NCBI GenBank assembly: GCA_041666155.1
Contig: JBAYHM010000006.1
Coordinates: 1 to 40,570, forward strand
Source: SZUA-426 sp041666155
Lineage (GTDB): Bacteria; Spirochaetota; Spirochaetia; Treponematales; Breznakiellaceae
Length of the DNA: 40,570 bases
Direction: 5' to 3'
Under the pieces are notes generated by a model. It was not told the origin of the DNA. It did not search any database and worked only from the letters and a program-made list of their open reading frames with translations. This document shows positions 16,777-24,878 of the stretch, one piece after another; the stretch's first letter is position 1, and each line of letters begins with the position of its first letter. Made by a program: the position numbers and the translations under genes.

Positions 16777-17352
16777 TTATAGCGCCGCCAAGCCTGCCCT
16801 GAACGCTTTCAGGTTGACCTCAACGGTCTTCGGCTTCACGAACTTTGTAATCTGGGCTTCCCAATCGATGTCGGTAAGCCCTATCGCCTTTACCAGCGCG
16901 CCGAAAAGCACCACGTTCATGGCCTTCACGTTGCCCAGGTCACCGGCGATTTTCGCGGCTTTGATCGTAGCGGTTCGGGCCTTGCTCTTCAAGACTTCCA
17001 GCACGCCTTCCGGGTAGTCCGCTTTCCCCATCAGGATCGGCGCGGACGGAATCTGATAATCGTTCACGACGACGTTTCCGCCGGGTTTCAGGAATTCCAG
17101 CCAGCGCAGGGCTTCCATCGTCTCAAAGGACACCAGGATGTCGGCCTGCCCTTTCACGAGGATGGGCGAGAATACTTCCTTGCCGTAGCGGACGTGCGTG
17201 GTGACGCTGCCGCCGCGCTGGGCCATGCCGTGGACTTCCGACATCTTGACGTCGTAGCCCGCTTCAATCAAACCGTTGGACAATATCTTGCTGACCAGAA
17301 TAGTCCCCTGGCCGCCGACGCCGACCAGCAATACGTTCTTCGTTTCCGCCAT
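16777..17352 (-). CDS. iorB: Indolepyruvate-type ferredoxin oxidoreductase, beta subunit (IorB)
   Basis: A 191-residue gamma-domain subunit. It opens KNVLLVGVGGQGTILVSKIL and has MSEVHGMAQRGGSVTTHVRYG, the IorB signature, plus a late NVVLFGALVKAIGL. Together with IorA it forms a ferredoxin-reducing 2-oxoacid oxidoreductase. IorAB enzymes classically use arylpyruvates, but family members serve other 2-oxoacids. It starts 1 bp after the iorA stop, with AGGCGG upstream. It is distinct from the four-subunit enzyme at 692-3272, so the regulon encodes two oxidoreductases. Confidence 0.9.
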   Translation of the reverse strand: MAETKNVLLVGVGGQGTILVSKILSNGLIEAGYDVKMSEVHGMAQRGGSVTTHVRYGKEVFSPILVKGQADILVSFETMEALRWLEFLKPGGNVVVNDYQIPSAPILMGKADYPEGVLEVLKSKARTATIKAAKIAGDLGNVKAMNVVLFGALVKAIGLTDIDWEAQITKFVKPKTVEVNLKAFRAGLAAL

Positions 17353-17353
17353 C

Positions 17354-19129
17354 TTATTTTTCCGCCTTGGCTATCGCCTGCTTCGGGCAGACCTGCGCGC
17401 ATACTTCGCACCCGACGCACTGGGCCTGATCGATCTTCACTTTTTTCGTCACCTTATTGAACTGCAGAGCCGGACAACCGGTTTTCAAGCAGATCTTGCA
17501 CCCGATGCATTTCTCCTGATCCACAACACAGACACCCTTATAGTCGCCGAATTCTTCCTCGTCGGCGACGGTCAGCTTCTTAAGCACGCAGGGCCAGCGG
17601 GTAATGATTACCGACGGTTCCTTCAGAGCGTACGCCCAGTTGAAGGCGTCTCGCAGTTCGTTGAGCTTCATCGGATTTACGACACGCAGGTGATCAACGC
17701 CCAGAGCCTTCACCACCGTCGGTATGTCGATAAGCTTGGTCGGCTCGCCCTGAAGCGTAAAACCGCTGCCGGGATTTTCCTGATGCCCCGTCATGCCGGT
17801 GATACGGTTGTCCAGGATGCAGGTAATCGTATCGCTCTTGTTGTACACCGACGTCATGAGGCTGTTGATGCCAGTGTGGAAGAACGTGGAGTCGCCGACG
17901 ACGCTGACCACGCGCATATCCTCACCGAATTTGTTGAATACTTTCTGCGCGCCGTGCGCGATGCTCGGGCCGGCTCCCATGCAGATGCACGAATCCTTTG
18001 CGTTCAGCGGATCCGCGCCGCCGAGTCCGTAGCAACCGATATCGCCGGAAATCATCGTATTCTTGCGCTTGCCCAATTCAAAGAAGAAGCTGCGGTGCGG
18101 ACAGCCGGCGCAGAGCGTCGGCGGACGATCGGCGACGACGCTTTTGTCGTAATCGATTACCTCATTCTTTTTGCCGAGCAGAACGGAAGCGATGATCTCG
18201 GGATTGAGCTCGCCGTACGCTGGAATCTTTTCTTTCCCGACACAGGCGATACCGGCCGCTTTCATCTGTTCTTCGATGAAGGGGTCGAGTTCCTCGATGA
18301 CGTACACGGCTTCCACCTTTGAGGCGAAATCCTTGAGCTTCTTGAGGGGGAGCGGGTACGTGAAGCCGAGCTTGAAGTAGGAGGCGGTAACGCCGAACAC
18401 TTCCCTGGCGTACTGGTACGCGACTCCGGAGGCCACAATGCCGATTTTCCGATCGTTCAAGACGGCGTAGTTCAAGTCGGTCGTTTCCGAAAAAGCCTCA
18501 AGCTTTCTCAGGCGCTCCTCAACCTTCACGCGCAGCTTGCGGGAGACAGCCGGAACCAGATCGAACTTTTGAAGATTCTTGACGTACGGTTTTTTCGGCT
18601 GTGGGATGGGATCGGAAAGCGTGACCAGACTCTTGCTGTGGCAGACTCGGGTGGTCATGCGCATCAGCACGGGCGTGTCGAATTCCTCGCTGATCTCCAT
18701 GGCCGCCTTAACCATATCCTTGGATTCCTGACTGTCGGCGGGCTCCACCATCGGAATTTTGGCGAACTTGGCGTAGTTCCGGTTATCCTGCTCGTTCTGC
18801 GACGAATGCATCCCCGGATCGTCGGCGGATACCAGCAGCATGCCGCCGTTGACGCCCGAATACGCGAAGCTCAAGAGCGGGTCCGCGGCTACGTTGACGC
18901 CGACCATCTTCATCGCCGCCAAGGACCGTCCGCCCGCGAGTGAAGCTCCTATGGCCGATTCCATCGCCACCTTCTCGTTCGGGTCCCATTGGGCGATGAT
19001 TTCTTTATAATTGGCGATATTCTCCAGGATTTCCGTGCTCGGGGTTCCCGGATACGCGGAGGCGAAGCACACTCCTGCCTCATAGGCGCCGCGCGCGACG
19101 CCCTCGTCTCCCGTGAGTAATTCCTTCAT
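17354..19129 (-). CDS. iorA: Indolepyruvate-type ferredoxin oxidoreductase, alpha subunit (IorA)
   Basis: A 591-residue fusion of oxidoreductase alpha, beta (TPP) and ferredoxin domains. Motifs in order are SAYPGTPSTEILENI near residue 25, LLVSADDPGMHSSQNEQDNR near 98, PTLCAGCPHR near 345, the TPP-binding VVGDSTFFHTGINS with LDNRITGMTGHQ (residues about 415-450), and at the C-terminus two [4Fe-4S] motifs, CIGCKICLKTGCP and CVGCEVCAQVCP. The ATG at 19129 has GGAG 7 bases upstream. It follows the lyase gene by 32 bp. The local pathway suggests pyruvate or 2-oxobutyrate as substrate as readily as an arylpyruvate. Confidence 0.92.
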   Translation of the reverse strand: MKELLTGDEGVARGAYEAGVCFASAYPGTPSTEILENIANYKEIIAQWDPNEKVAMESAIGASLAGGRSLAAMKMVGVNVAADPLLSFAYSGVNGGMLLVSADDPGMHSSQNEQDNRNYAKFAKIPMVEPADSQESKDMVKAAMEISEEFDTPVLMRMTTRVCHSKSLVTLSDPIPQPKKPYVKNLQKFDLVPAVSRKLRVKVEERLRKLEAFSETTDLNYAVLNDRKIGIVASGVAYQYAREVFGVTASYFKLGFTYPLPLKKLKDFASKVEAVYVIEELDPFIEEQMKAAGIACVGKEKIPAYGELNPEIIASVLLGKKNEVIDYDKSVVADRPPTLCAGCPHRSFFFELGKRKNTMISGDIGCYGLGGADPLNAKDSCICMGAGPSIAHGAQKVFNKFGEDMRVVSVVGDSTFFHTGINSLMTSVYNKSDTITCILDNRITGMTGHQENPGSGFTLQGEPTKLIDIPTVVKALGVDHLRVVNPMKLNELRDAFNWAYALKEPSVIITRWPCVLKKLTVADEEEFGDYKGVCVVDQEKCIGCKICLKTGCPALQFNKVTKKVKIDQAQCVGCEVCAQVCPKQAIAKAEK

Positions 19130-19161
19130 TAGTGTTCTCCTACCTGATTTTCACGTTCGGA

Positions 19162-20070
19162 TTATTCGAAATGCCGAGCACATGACATCGCCAGCGCGAC
19201 CCGGCTATTGAGCGGCACCGGCAAGAGACTTTTCGCCTTTGCGGAAGCCGCCATCACTTTTTCCTGGTCGATACCCGTCCTGATCCCCATGCCGCGCAGC
19301 ATGTTCACCAGATCCTCGGTAGCCACGTTTCCCGCGGCGCCCGGCGCGAAGGGACAGCCGCCCAGTCCCCCGATGGCCGACTCGAAGCGGGTTACGCCGC
19401 TTTCCATGGCCATAAGAATGTTCGCCAGCGCCATGCCGTAGGTATCGTGCAGGTGCAGCGCGATATTCAGGCCGGGAAAGTGGGCTTTCAGGATATCCAA
19501 CAGTTCCTTGACGTGCAGCGGATTCGCGTCGCCGACCGTATCGGCTATGCCGAAGGAGGTCACGCCGAGAGACAAGCCCCGTTCGATGATCTTGATGGTC
19601 GATTCGGGCGGCACCTTTCCGGACCAGGGACAGTTGAACACCGTCGGTATCGCCAATTGAAGACGTGCAGAGCCCATCACTTTGCGGACTTCCACCAAAC
19701 CCTCAAGGGACTGGTCGATGGTTTGCCGAGTATTCTCCATATTGTGCCGTTCGCTCGCGGAAACTATGTACACCAAGTTTTCCGCGCCGGCTTCAAGGGC
19801 GTTCTGGACGCCCCGGAGATTCGGCGTCAGCGCGGAAAAGGCGACAGCGGGATGCTTAGCGCGACAAGCCTGCACGACCTCCTTCGCGTCCGCCATCTGC
19901 GGCACGGCCTTCGGATTGACGAAAGAAGTGATCTCGATATTCTTGAAACCGCATTCAACCAATGCGTCGATAATCTCCAACTTCGCGGCGGTCGGAATGA
20001 ATTCGGCGACGTTTTGGAAACCGTCCCGAGGGCCGACTTCGGTTATCTCCACTTCTTTTGGGAAATTCAT
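19162..20070 (-). CDS. HMG-CoA lyase-family acyl-CoA lyase (HMG-CoA or citramalyl-CoA lyase)
   Basis: A 302-residue TIM-barrel lyase that splits a 3-hydroxy-acyl-CoA into acetyl-CoA and a keto acid. It begins MNFPKEVEITEVGPRDGFQN; R15 and D16 belong to the active site. Later come the metal motif ALHLHDTYGMALAN and the catalytic-cysteine loop GGLGGCPFAPGAAGNVATED. In-frame starts at 20079 (GTG) and 20076 are too close to the AGGCGG ribosome site, so I chose ATG 20070. It lies directly after the class III CoA-transferase gene. The same transferase-lyase pairing is known for D-citramalate in Chloroflexus (sct and ccl), which supports citramalyl-CoA as substrate; HMG-CoA remains equally possible on sequence alone. 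Confidence 0.9.
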   Translation of the reverse strand: MNFPKEVEITEVGPRDGFQNVAEFIPTAAKLEIIDALVECGFKNIEITSFVNPKAVPQMADAKEVVQACRAKHPAVAFSALTPNLRGVQNALEAGAENLVYIVSASERHNMENTRQTIDQSLEGLVEVRKVMGSARLQLAIPTVFNCPWSGKVPPESTIKIIERGLSLGVTSFGIADTVGDANPLHVKELLDILKAHFPGLNIALHLHDTYGMALANILMAMESGVTRFESAIGGLGGCPFAPGAAGNVATEDLVNMLRGMGIRTGIDQEKVMAASAKAKSLLPVPLNSRVALAMSCARHFE

Positions 20071-20082
20071 ATACATCACCGC

Positions 20083-21276
20083 CTAAATGATCTTCTTTTC
20101 TTTATAAGCCTTGAGCGTCGTCGCATCCACGCCGATGCCGCCGTACACGGCTTTGTTGTCGGCCCCGAGCATCGACGCACACGCCGTAGGCGTGGTCGGC
20201 GTGGCGGACATCTTGATCGGCGATCCGGTGATGGTGATTTTACCCGCAACCGGATGATTGAGATCGACAAACATCTCACGCACCTTGTGGATATGCTCGT
20301 CCGCGGCCACTTGGTCGATGTTGTAGATCGGAGCGACGGGGATCTCCACTTTGAGAATTGCCTCGATGCACTCATTCGCGGTTTTGTCGGAGCTCCAATT
20401 GTCGATGATGGCCTTGAGTTCGTCGGCGTTCTTTTTGCGCGTTTCAAATTCTTTGAAACGGGGATCATCGACGAGTTCGGGTTTACCCATGACGGAACAG
20501 AGCGCCGAGAAATGCGCGTCGGTACCGCAGGCGACGACGTAATCGCCGTCTTTAGCGCGGAAAGAATCGTAGGGGTAGGCGTTCTGATAGCGGTTACCAC
20601 TGCGGCCGGGAATCGTACCGTTCACGAAGTAAGGCATGGTCACTGTCCGCATGCTGGAAACGATGCTGTCCACCAGCGCGACGTCGATGAGTTGGCCATT
20701 TCCGGTGAGCGTACGGCTGTAGAGCGCGGCGAGGATGCCGATTGCCCCGTTCATACCGCCCATGACGTCGGCGAGCGGAATGCCCGATTTCAACGGGGTC
20801 TGACCTTCGAAACCGGTGATGCTCATCGCTCCCGCCATCGCCTGTCCGATCAGATCGTAGCCGGGACGGTCGCTGTACGGGCCCGTTTGGCCGAAACCGG
20901 AGATGGAACAGTAAACGATGCCGGGGTTGTACGTCTTAACCTGCTCATAGGAGAAGCCGAGACGTTCCATGACGCCCGGGCGGCTGTTCTCTATGAACAC
21001 GTCGGCCTTGGCCATGAGCTTTTTGAATATCTCCTTGGCTTCGGGCGTTTTCAGGTTAATGGTGATGCTTTTCTTACCGCGATTCATGTTTTCGTAGTAC
21101 ACGCTGACGTCATTTTTTTGAGGCATGGCGTGGCGCACATGATCCCCCGTAAGCGGCTCAACTTTTATAACTTCCGCGCCCATGTCCGCCAAAACCGATC
21201 CGCAATACGGACCGGCTAAAAACTGGGTCATATCCAACACATTGATTCCCGCAAGGGCTTTTCCGTTCACCGTCAT
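20083..21276 (-). CDS. Class III (CaiB/BaiF) CoA-transferase
   Basis: A 397-residue family III CoA-transferase, which moves CoA from a donor such as succinyl-CoA to a free acid. Family landmarks are LDMTQFLAGPYCGSVLADMGAEV (residues 14-36), the ENMNRGKKSITINL stretch (62-75), ENSRPGVMERLG (96-107) and SGFGQTGPYSDRPGYDLIGQ, in which D141 is the expected catalytic aspartate. The start ATG 21276 has GGGGAG 4 bases upstream. It is the first gene of an operon transcribed from a sigma-54 promoter overlapped by a LacI-type operator. It probably activates the imported hydroxy acid for the lyase gene that follows. Confidence 0.93.
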   Translation of the reverse strand: MTVNGKALAGINVLDMTQFLAGPYCGSVLADMGAEVIKVEPLTGDHVRHAMPQKNDVSVYYENMNRGKKSITINLKTPEAKEIFKKLMAKADVFIENSRPGVMERLGFSYEQVKTYNPGIVYCSISGFGQTGPYSDRPGYDLIGQAMAGAMSITGFEGQTPLKSGIPLADVMGGMNGAIGILAALYSRTLTGNGQLIDVALVDSIVSSMRTVTMPYFVNGTIPGRSGNRYQNAYPYDSFRAKDGDYVVACGTDAHFSALCSVMGKPELVDDPRFKEFETRKKNADELKAIIDNWSSDKTANECIEAILKVEIPVAPIYNIDQVAADEHIHKVREMFVDLNHPVAGKITITGSPIKMSATPTTPTACASMLGADNKAVYGGIGVDATTLKAYKEKKII

Positions 21277-21341
21277 AGCGCTCCCCTAGATTCCTTGTTG
21301 ATGTTTGTTGACGTCGTCCGCTTCGACTCCTCTGCCGAAGG

Positions 21342-21363
21342 CGGACTAAAACGTTTTAAGCAA
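21342..21363. promoter_or_regulatory. LacI-type operator O5 on the sigma-54 promoter
   Basis: ACTAAAACGTTTTAAGC, nearly symmetric about 21352/21353. It covers the -12 element and the predicted transcription start of the sigma-54 promoter, so bound repressor would compete with the polymerase. Confidence 0.7.
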
Positions 21364-21375
21364 AGATCGTGCCAA
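21358..21375 (-). promoter_or_regulatory. Sigma-54 promoter of the CoA-transferase operon
   Basis: Minus strand TTGGCACGATCTTTGCTT: the -24 GG (21373-21372) and -12 GC (21361-21360) are separated by exactly 10 bp. This matches the TGGCACG-N4-TTGCW consensus at essentially every position. The start would be near 21348, about 70 bases upstream of the ATG at 21276. Confidence 0.88.
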
Positions 21376-21489
21376 AGATACGGCTTTTTGAATTGTTGGA
21401 TACTAGGGGTGTCAATGCCTTATTATAATTAGAATTACAGGAGATCGATCTATTGAACGACCTCTGGAACATAAAAAAGCAAAACCGCA

Positions 21490-21544
21490 GTTTCGGTTCC
21501 TGTTTCATTTCTAGTGTTATTGATTCCATTTTCGGAACAGAAAC
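21490..21544. promoter_or_regulatory. Putative enhancer (UAS) for the PrpR-type activator
   Basis: GTTTCGGTTCC at 21490-21500 and GGAACAGAAAC at 21534-21544 form an inverted pair, 10 of 11 positions matching. The centre is about 169 bp upstream of the sigma-54 start site, a usual distance for enhancer sites of sigma-54 activators. Confidence 0.55.
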
Positions 21545-21550
21545 AAAATG

Positions 21551-21580
21551 AAAAACCCGGAGCGAGGTACCTACTCCGAG
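21551..21580 (-). terminator. Rho-independent terminator after the aconitase-family gene
   Basis: Minus strand: CTCGGAG, an 11-base loop, CTCCGGG (one G-T pair), then TTTTT. It lies 25 bp after the stop at 21605 and separates that operon from the sigma-54 control region. Confidence 0.7.
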
Positions 21581-21604
21581 ACCGCGTCATCTCTTCAGGT
21601 CACG

Positions 21605-23551
21605 TCACACAGAACCCAGATTCTCCCGCAGATAGTTCACCGCGCCGCCTGAAAGAATGACCCGCCTGTCGTAATCCGACAATTCCAGGGCGGCCGCGAT
21701 CGTCAAGCCTTTTGAAGGCACACGGAGCGAGACCGCGCCCGACTCCACAGCCGCGTGGACATCGGCAATCTCCAACGAATCGCCCACTTCGATCAGCGCA
21801 TAGTCATTCGGGTTTTTGAGTACCAGCGGCAGCATCCCGTAGTTGATCAGGTTTTCCTTATGGATACGCGCGTAGCTTTTCGCGATAACCGCCTTTACGC
21901 CCAAGAAGCGAGGAAGCAACGCAGCGTGTTCACGGCTGGAACCCTGTCCGTAATTTTCCCCGCCCACAATGATTGAGATCTCCAGACTTTTAGCGCGTTC
22001 AACGAAGGAAGGATCGACATAATGGAAAACATACTCGGCAAAGCGGGGAATATCGGCTATGAATTTCAGGATACTTGATCCGCCGGGAATAATATCGTCG
22101 GTAGTGATGTTGTCTCCCAGTTTGATTGCGACAACAGCCGAAATAAAATCATCAAGTGGATCGAATTCGGGCAAGAAGGTGATTCCGCTGCCCCGGATGA
22201 TCTCGGTACGGAGGGCTTCCACCACGGGAACGGGTGGAATAAACAGACCGTCGTCCACCGGATAGTATTCCGGTTCAACGCATGCGCGCAATCGCTCCGC
22301 GTCGAACACATCGCGAGAATCGGTCAGCGTTCCCGTCAACGCAGTAGCGGCGGCCGTTTCCGGTCCCGTCAAATACACAGAAGCGTCCACGGTACCGCTA
22401 CGCCCGGGAAAATTGCGGTTGGAGGTCCGAACAGCCACACCCTTGGCTGCGGGCGCTTGGCCGATGCCGATGCAGGGGCCGCAAGCGCATTCCAGGAGAC
22501 GAGCCCCTGAGGCCGTCAGGTCCGCCAAAGCGCCGGAAGCGATGAGCTGGGCAAGTACTTGGCGGGACCCGGGCGCGACGGTCAGCTCCACGCTCTGCGC
22601 GACTTTTCGTCCTTTCAGGATTGCCGCGGCCTTGGAGATATCGGAAAACGAAGCGTTCGTACAGCTTCCGATGAAAACCGATGAGACGGCGACGCCGCCC
22701 AGAGTCCGCACCGCCGACACCAAGTCCGGCATGTGCGGACGAGCGGCCAAGGACTCCAAACGACTCATATCAATTGTTATAGACTTGTTATATTCGGCGT
22801 CGGGATCGGGCAAGAGTTCGCGCCAGTCGGCTTCCCGGCCCTGCCCTTTCATGAACGCCAGCGTCGTCGCATCGCTCGGAAAGATACCCGTCGTCGCCCC
22901 CATTTCGATGCTCATGTTGGCGATGGTCGCCCGCTGCGGTACGGAAAGCGTCTTCACTCCCGCGCCCGCGAACTCGATAATGTAACCTATTGCGCCTTTG
23001 ACCGTCAGTTGACGGAGCGATTCCAAGGCAAGGTCCTTGGCGGATACACCCGGCCGCAACTCGCCCCTCAATTCAATTTTTAGAATTTTGGGGAGGACCA
23101 TCCGGAAACTTTCGCCAAGCATGCACTTGGCGACGCTCAATCCGCCGGCGCCTATCGCCAACATACCCAAGGCCCCCGAGGTCGGCGTGTGGCTGTCTGC
23201 GCCCAACAGCACGCGACCTGGTACGGCAAAGCGTTGAAGATGAAGGGAGTGGCAGATACCGTTCCCCGGCTTGGAGTAGTAAATCCCGTAGCGCCGGGCG
23301 ATCGTGCGCAGGTAGAGGTGATCATCCGCATTTTCCGTGGACGTCGCCAAGGTATTGTGGTCCACATAGAACACCGTCGGTTCGGTAATCACCTTTTCAG
23401 CCCCGACGTTTTCCAGTATTTGCCCACCCATTATTCCCGTCAGGTCCGACCAAAGGGTCTGGTCCACAGCGATCGCAATTTGCCCGCCGGAGGAGAGATC
23501 CCCCGCGACGAGACGGCTTTCCAGTATTTTTTTCGCAATGCTCTTGCCCAT
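21605..23551 (-). CDS. Aconitase-family hydratase, single-chain (about 650 residues)
   Basis: A 648-residue [4Fe-4S] hydro-lyase with large and swivel domains in one chain, the shorter type found in many anaerobes. Active-site features are present: GADSHTPTSGALG (D119, H121), IGSCTNASFSD (C297), ECACGPCIG (C357, C360), RTSNRNFPGRSGT (R379, R384) and the swivel serine loop GENYGQGSSREHAALLP. It interconverts a hydroxy-tricarboxylate or similar acid by dehydration and rehydration. The start ATG 23551 has GGAG 11 bases upstream, and it sits 23 bp after leuB-like. Citrate/isocitrate is the default substrate; a methylated or homologous acid is possible given the neighbours. It is the third aconitase-type active site in this regulon. 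Confidence 0.9.
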   Translation of the reverse strand: MGKSIAKKILESRLVAGDLSSGGQIAIAVDQTLWSDLTGIMGGQILENVGAEKVITEPTVFYVDHNTLATSTENADDHLYLRTIARRYGIYYSKPGNGICHSLHLQRFAVPGRVLLGADSHTPTSGALGMLAIGAGGLSVAKCMLGESFRMVLPKILKIELRGELRPGVSAKDLALESLRQLTVKGAIGYIIEFAGAGVKTLSVPQRATIANMSIEMGATTGIFPSDATTLAFMKGQGREADWRELLPDPDAEYNKSITIDMSRLESLAARPHMPDLVSAVRTLGGVAVSSVFIGSCTNASFSDISKAAAILKGRKVAQSVELTVAPGSRQVLAQLIASGALADLTASGARLLECACGPCIGIGQAPAAKGVAVRTSNRNFPGRSGTVDASVYLTGPETAAATALTGTLTDSRDVFDAERLRACVEPEYYPVDDGLFIPPVPVVEALRTEIIRGSGITFLPEFDPLDDFISAVVAIKLGDNITTDDIIPGGSSILKFIADIPRFAEYVFHYVDPSFVERAKSLEISIIVGGENYGQGSSREHAALLPRFLGVKAVIAKSYARIHKENLINYGMLPLVLKNPNDYALIEVGDSLEIADVHAAVESGAVSLRVPSKGLTIAAALELSDYDRRVILSGGAVNYLRENLGSV

Positions 23552-23574
23552 AACGATTGCGTCTCCTTCAGTAA

Positions 23575-24660
23575 CTATACGGCATCGGCGCGAAGCCGTT
23601 CGACAACCGCGAGACCCATCTCTTCGGTTGTAACCCTTCGGAAACCGTCGCTGTAAATGTCCGCAGTCCGGTAACCGGCTCGAAGAACCTCGACGATAGC
23701 GCGATCGACCGCGGCGGCCTCTCTCGGAAGTTTTAAGCCGATCTCCAGAAGCATCGATACCGCGGCGATCGTCGCCAAGGGATTCGCGATACCCTTACCC
23801 GCGATGTCGGGCGCCGTCCCATGAATAGGCTCGAAATAGCCGAATCCGGTACCGTCTATCGCCGCGGAAGCGAGCATCCCGACCGAGCCGGTCGCTACCC
23901 CTGCCTCATCTGATAGGATGTCGCCGAAAATGCTCGTTGTAAGGATGACATCGAAAACTGAAGGCTTACAGGCCAGATCCATCGCAGCCTTATCTACGAG
24001 GCTATGAACCATCTCCACTTCAGGGTACTCTTTGGAAATACCGAGTACCGTTTCTCGCCAGAGTTTGGACGATTCAAGCGCGTTCTGCTTGTCGACGCTC
24101 GTCACCCGCTTCCGACGGCGCATCGCTAGGTCGAAGGCCATCCGCGCTACGCGTTCGATTTCCATTACGCTGTAACATTCGACGTCGTAAGCTTCAAGTC
24201 CGTACTTCCCCTCTCGGCGACCCTTCTCGCCGAAATACATACCGCCGGTCAGATCGCGAATCAACATCAGGTCGAAACCCCGATCAAGTACTCGATTTTT
24301 CAGCGGGGAATTTTCCCGCAGATCCTCATACACCTTCACGGGCCGCAAATTGGCGAATAAATTCAACGAAGAACGAAGCTTCAACAGTCCCTGTTCCGGC
24401 TTTTTCTCCAGCGGCAACATGTCCCATTTCGGACCACCCACAGCGCCGAAAAGGATGGCATCGCAGCTAGTACAAATTCCCGTCGTCATGTCCGGATACG
24501 GCGTTCCGTATGTGTCGAGACTCGCCCCGCCCAGCAGAAGATGTTCGAGCGTGAAGGAATGGCCGAATACCGCTCCGACTCGTTCCAGGAGGCGGACGCC
24601 TTCCTTGACGACGTCGACCCCGATTCCATCTCCCGGAATAACCGCGATTCGATATTTCAC
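23575..24660 (-). CDS. 3-isopropylmalate dehydrogenase-like beta-decarboxylating dehydrogenase (LeuB-like)
   Basis: A 361-residue NAD-dependent dehydrogenase that oxidises and decarboxylates a 2-hydroxy-3-substituted succinate to a 2-oxoacid. It has IPGDGIGVDVV, GAVGGPKWD (72-80), GLLKLRSSLNLFANLRP (91-107; R96, R106), R135, Y142, SVDKQNALESS (K191, N193), D223, D247 and D251, plus GTAPDIAGKGIANP. These match IPMDH catalytic residues. The valine that normally lines the substrate pocket after N187 of the Thermus enzyme is alanine here (A194). The start is GTG 24660 with AGGAG upstream. Its promoter is overlapped by a LacI-type operator. 3-Isopropylmalate, 3-methylmalate, isocitrate homologues or tartrate are candidate substrates. 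Confidence 0.9.
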   Translation of the reverse strand: MKYRIAVIPGDGIGVDVVKEGVRLLERVGAVFGHSFTLEHLLLGGASLDTYGTPYPDMTTGICTSCDAILFGAVGGPKWDMLPLEKKPEQGLLKLRSSLNLFANLRPVKVYEDLRENSPLKNRVLDRGFDLMLIRDLTGGMYFGEKGRREGKYGLEAYDVECYSVMEIERVARMAFDLAMRRRKRVTSVDKQNALESSKLWRETVLGISKEYPEVEMVHSLVDKAAMDLACKPSVFDVILTTSIFGDILSDEAGVATGSVGMLASAAIDGTGFGYFEPIHGTAPDIAGKGIANPLATIAAVSMLLEIGLKLPREAAAVDRAIVEVLRAGYRTADIYSDGFRRVTTEEMGLAVVERLRADAV

Positions 24661-24678
24661 CGCTCTCTCCTTGTGTTG

Positions 24679-24700
24679 GTAATTACAACGTTATAATTTT
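24679..24700. promoter_or_regulatory. LacI-type operator O6 (leuB-like/aconitase operon)
   Basis: AATTACAACGTTATAATT centred at 24689/24690; the two halves agree except for one base. It coincides with the -10 element of the leuB-like promoter. Confidence 0.8.
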
Positions 24701-24717
24701 TTAATATATTTTGTCAA
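24690..24717 (-). promoter_or_regulatory. Sigma-70-type promoter of the leuB-like/aconitase operon
   Basis: Minus strand: TTGACA (24717-24712), a 16-bp spacer and TATAAC (24695-24690), directly overlapping operator O6. It is the third TTGACA promoter of this layout in the window. Confidence 0.65.
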
Positions 24718-24878
24718 TTATAATATTCATAGATTGAGGTTAAAATGCACAAGTAACGATACGTTTAAGTAAATAATATAAGAGAAAAGATTTCCAATAT
24801 CCACTAAATGCTTTTTTCCGGACCGATATTCTCGATTCTGATAAGAGGTCGGCAGCGACAGAACCTCACTCTCGACTC

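Larger units (their letters stand above)
21277..21604. other. Control region between CoA-transferase operon and aconitase gene
   Basis: 328 bp without a gene. In order it holds the 5' leader of the CoA-transferase operon, operator O5, the sigma-54 promoter, an AT-rich bridge, the inverted-repeat enhancer candidates and the upstream terminator. Confidence 0.65.

Noticed and set aside
19447..21219. A 590-codon open frame on the plus strand
   Set aside because: It lies wholly antisense to the HMG-CoA-lyase and CaiB genes, which have clear family motifs; high GC makes long antisense frames common.
21421..21440. An eighth operator (TAATTAGAATTAC) near the sigma-54 promoter
   Set aside because: It lacks the central CG and AACGTT core common to the other seven sites.
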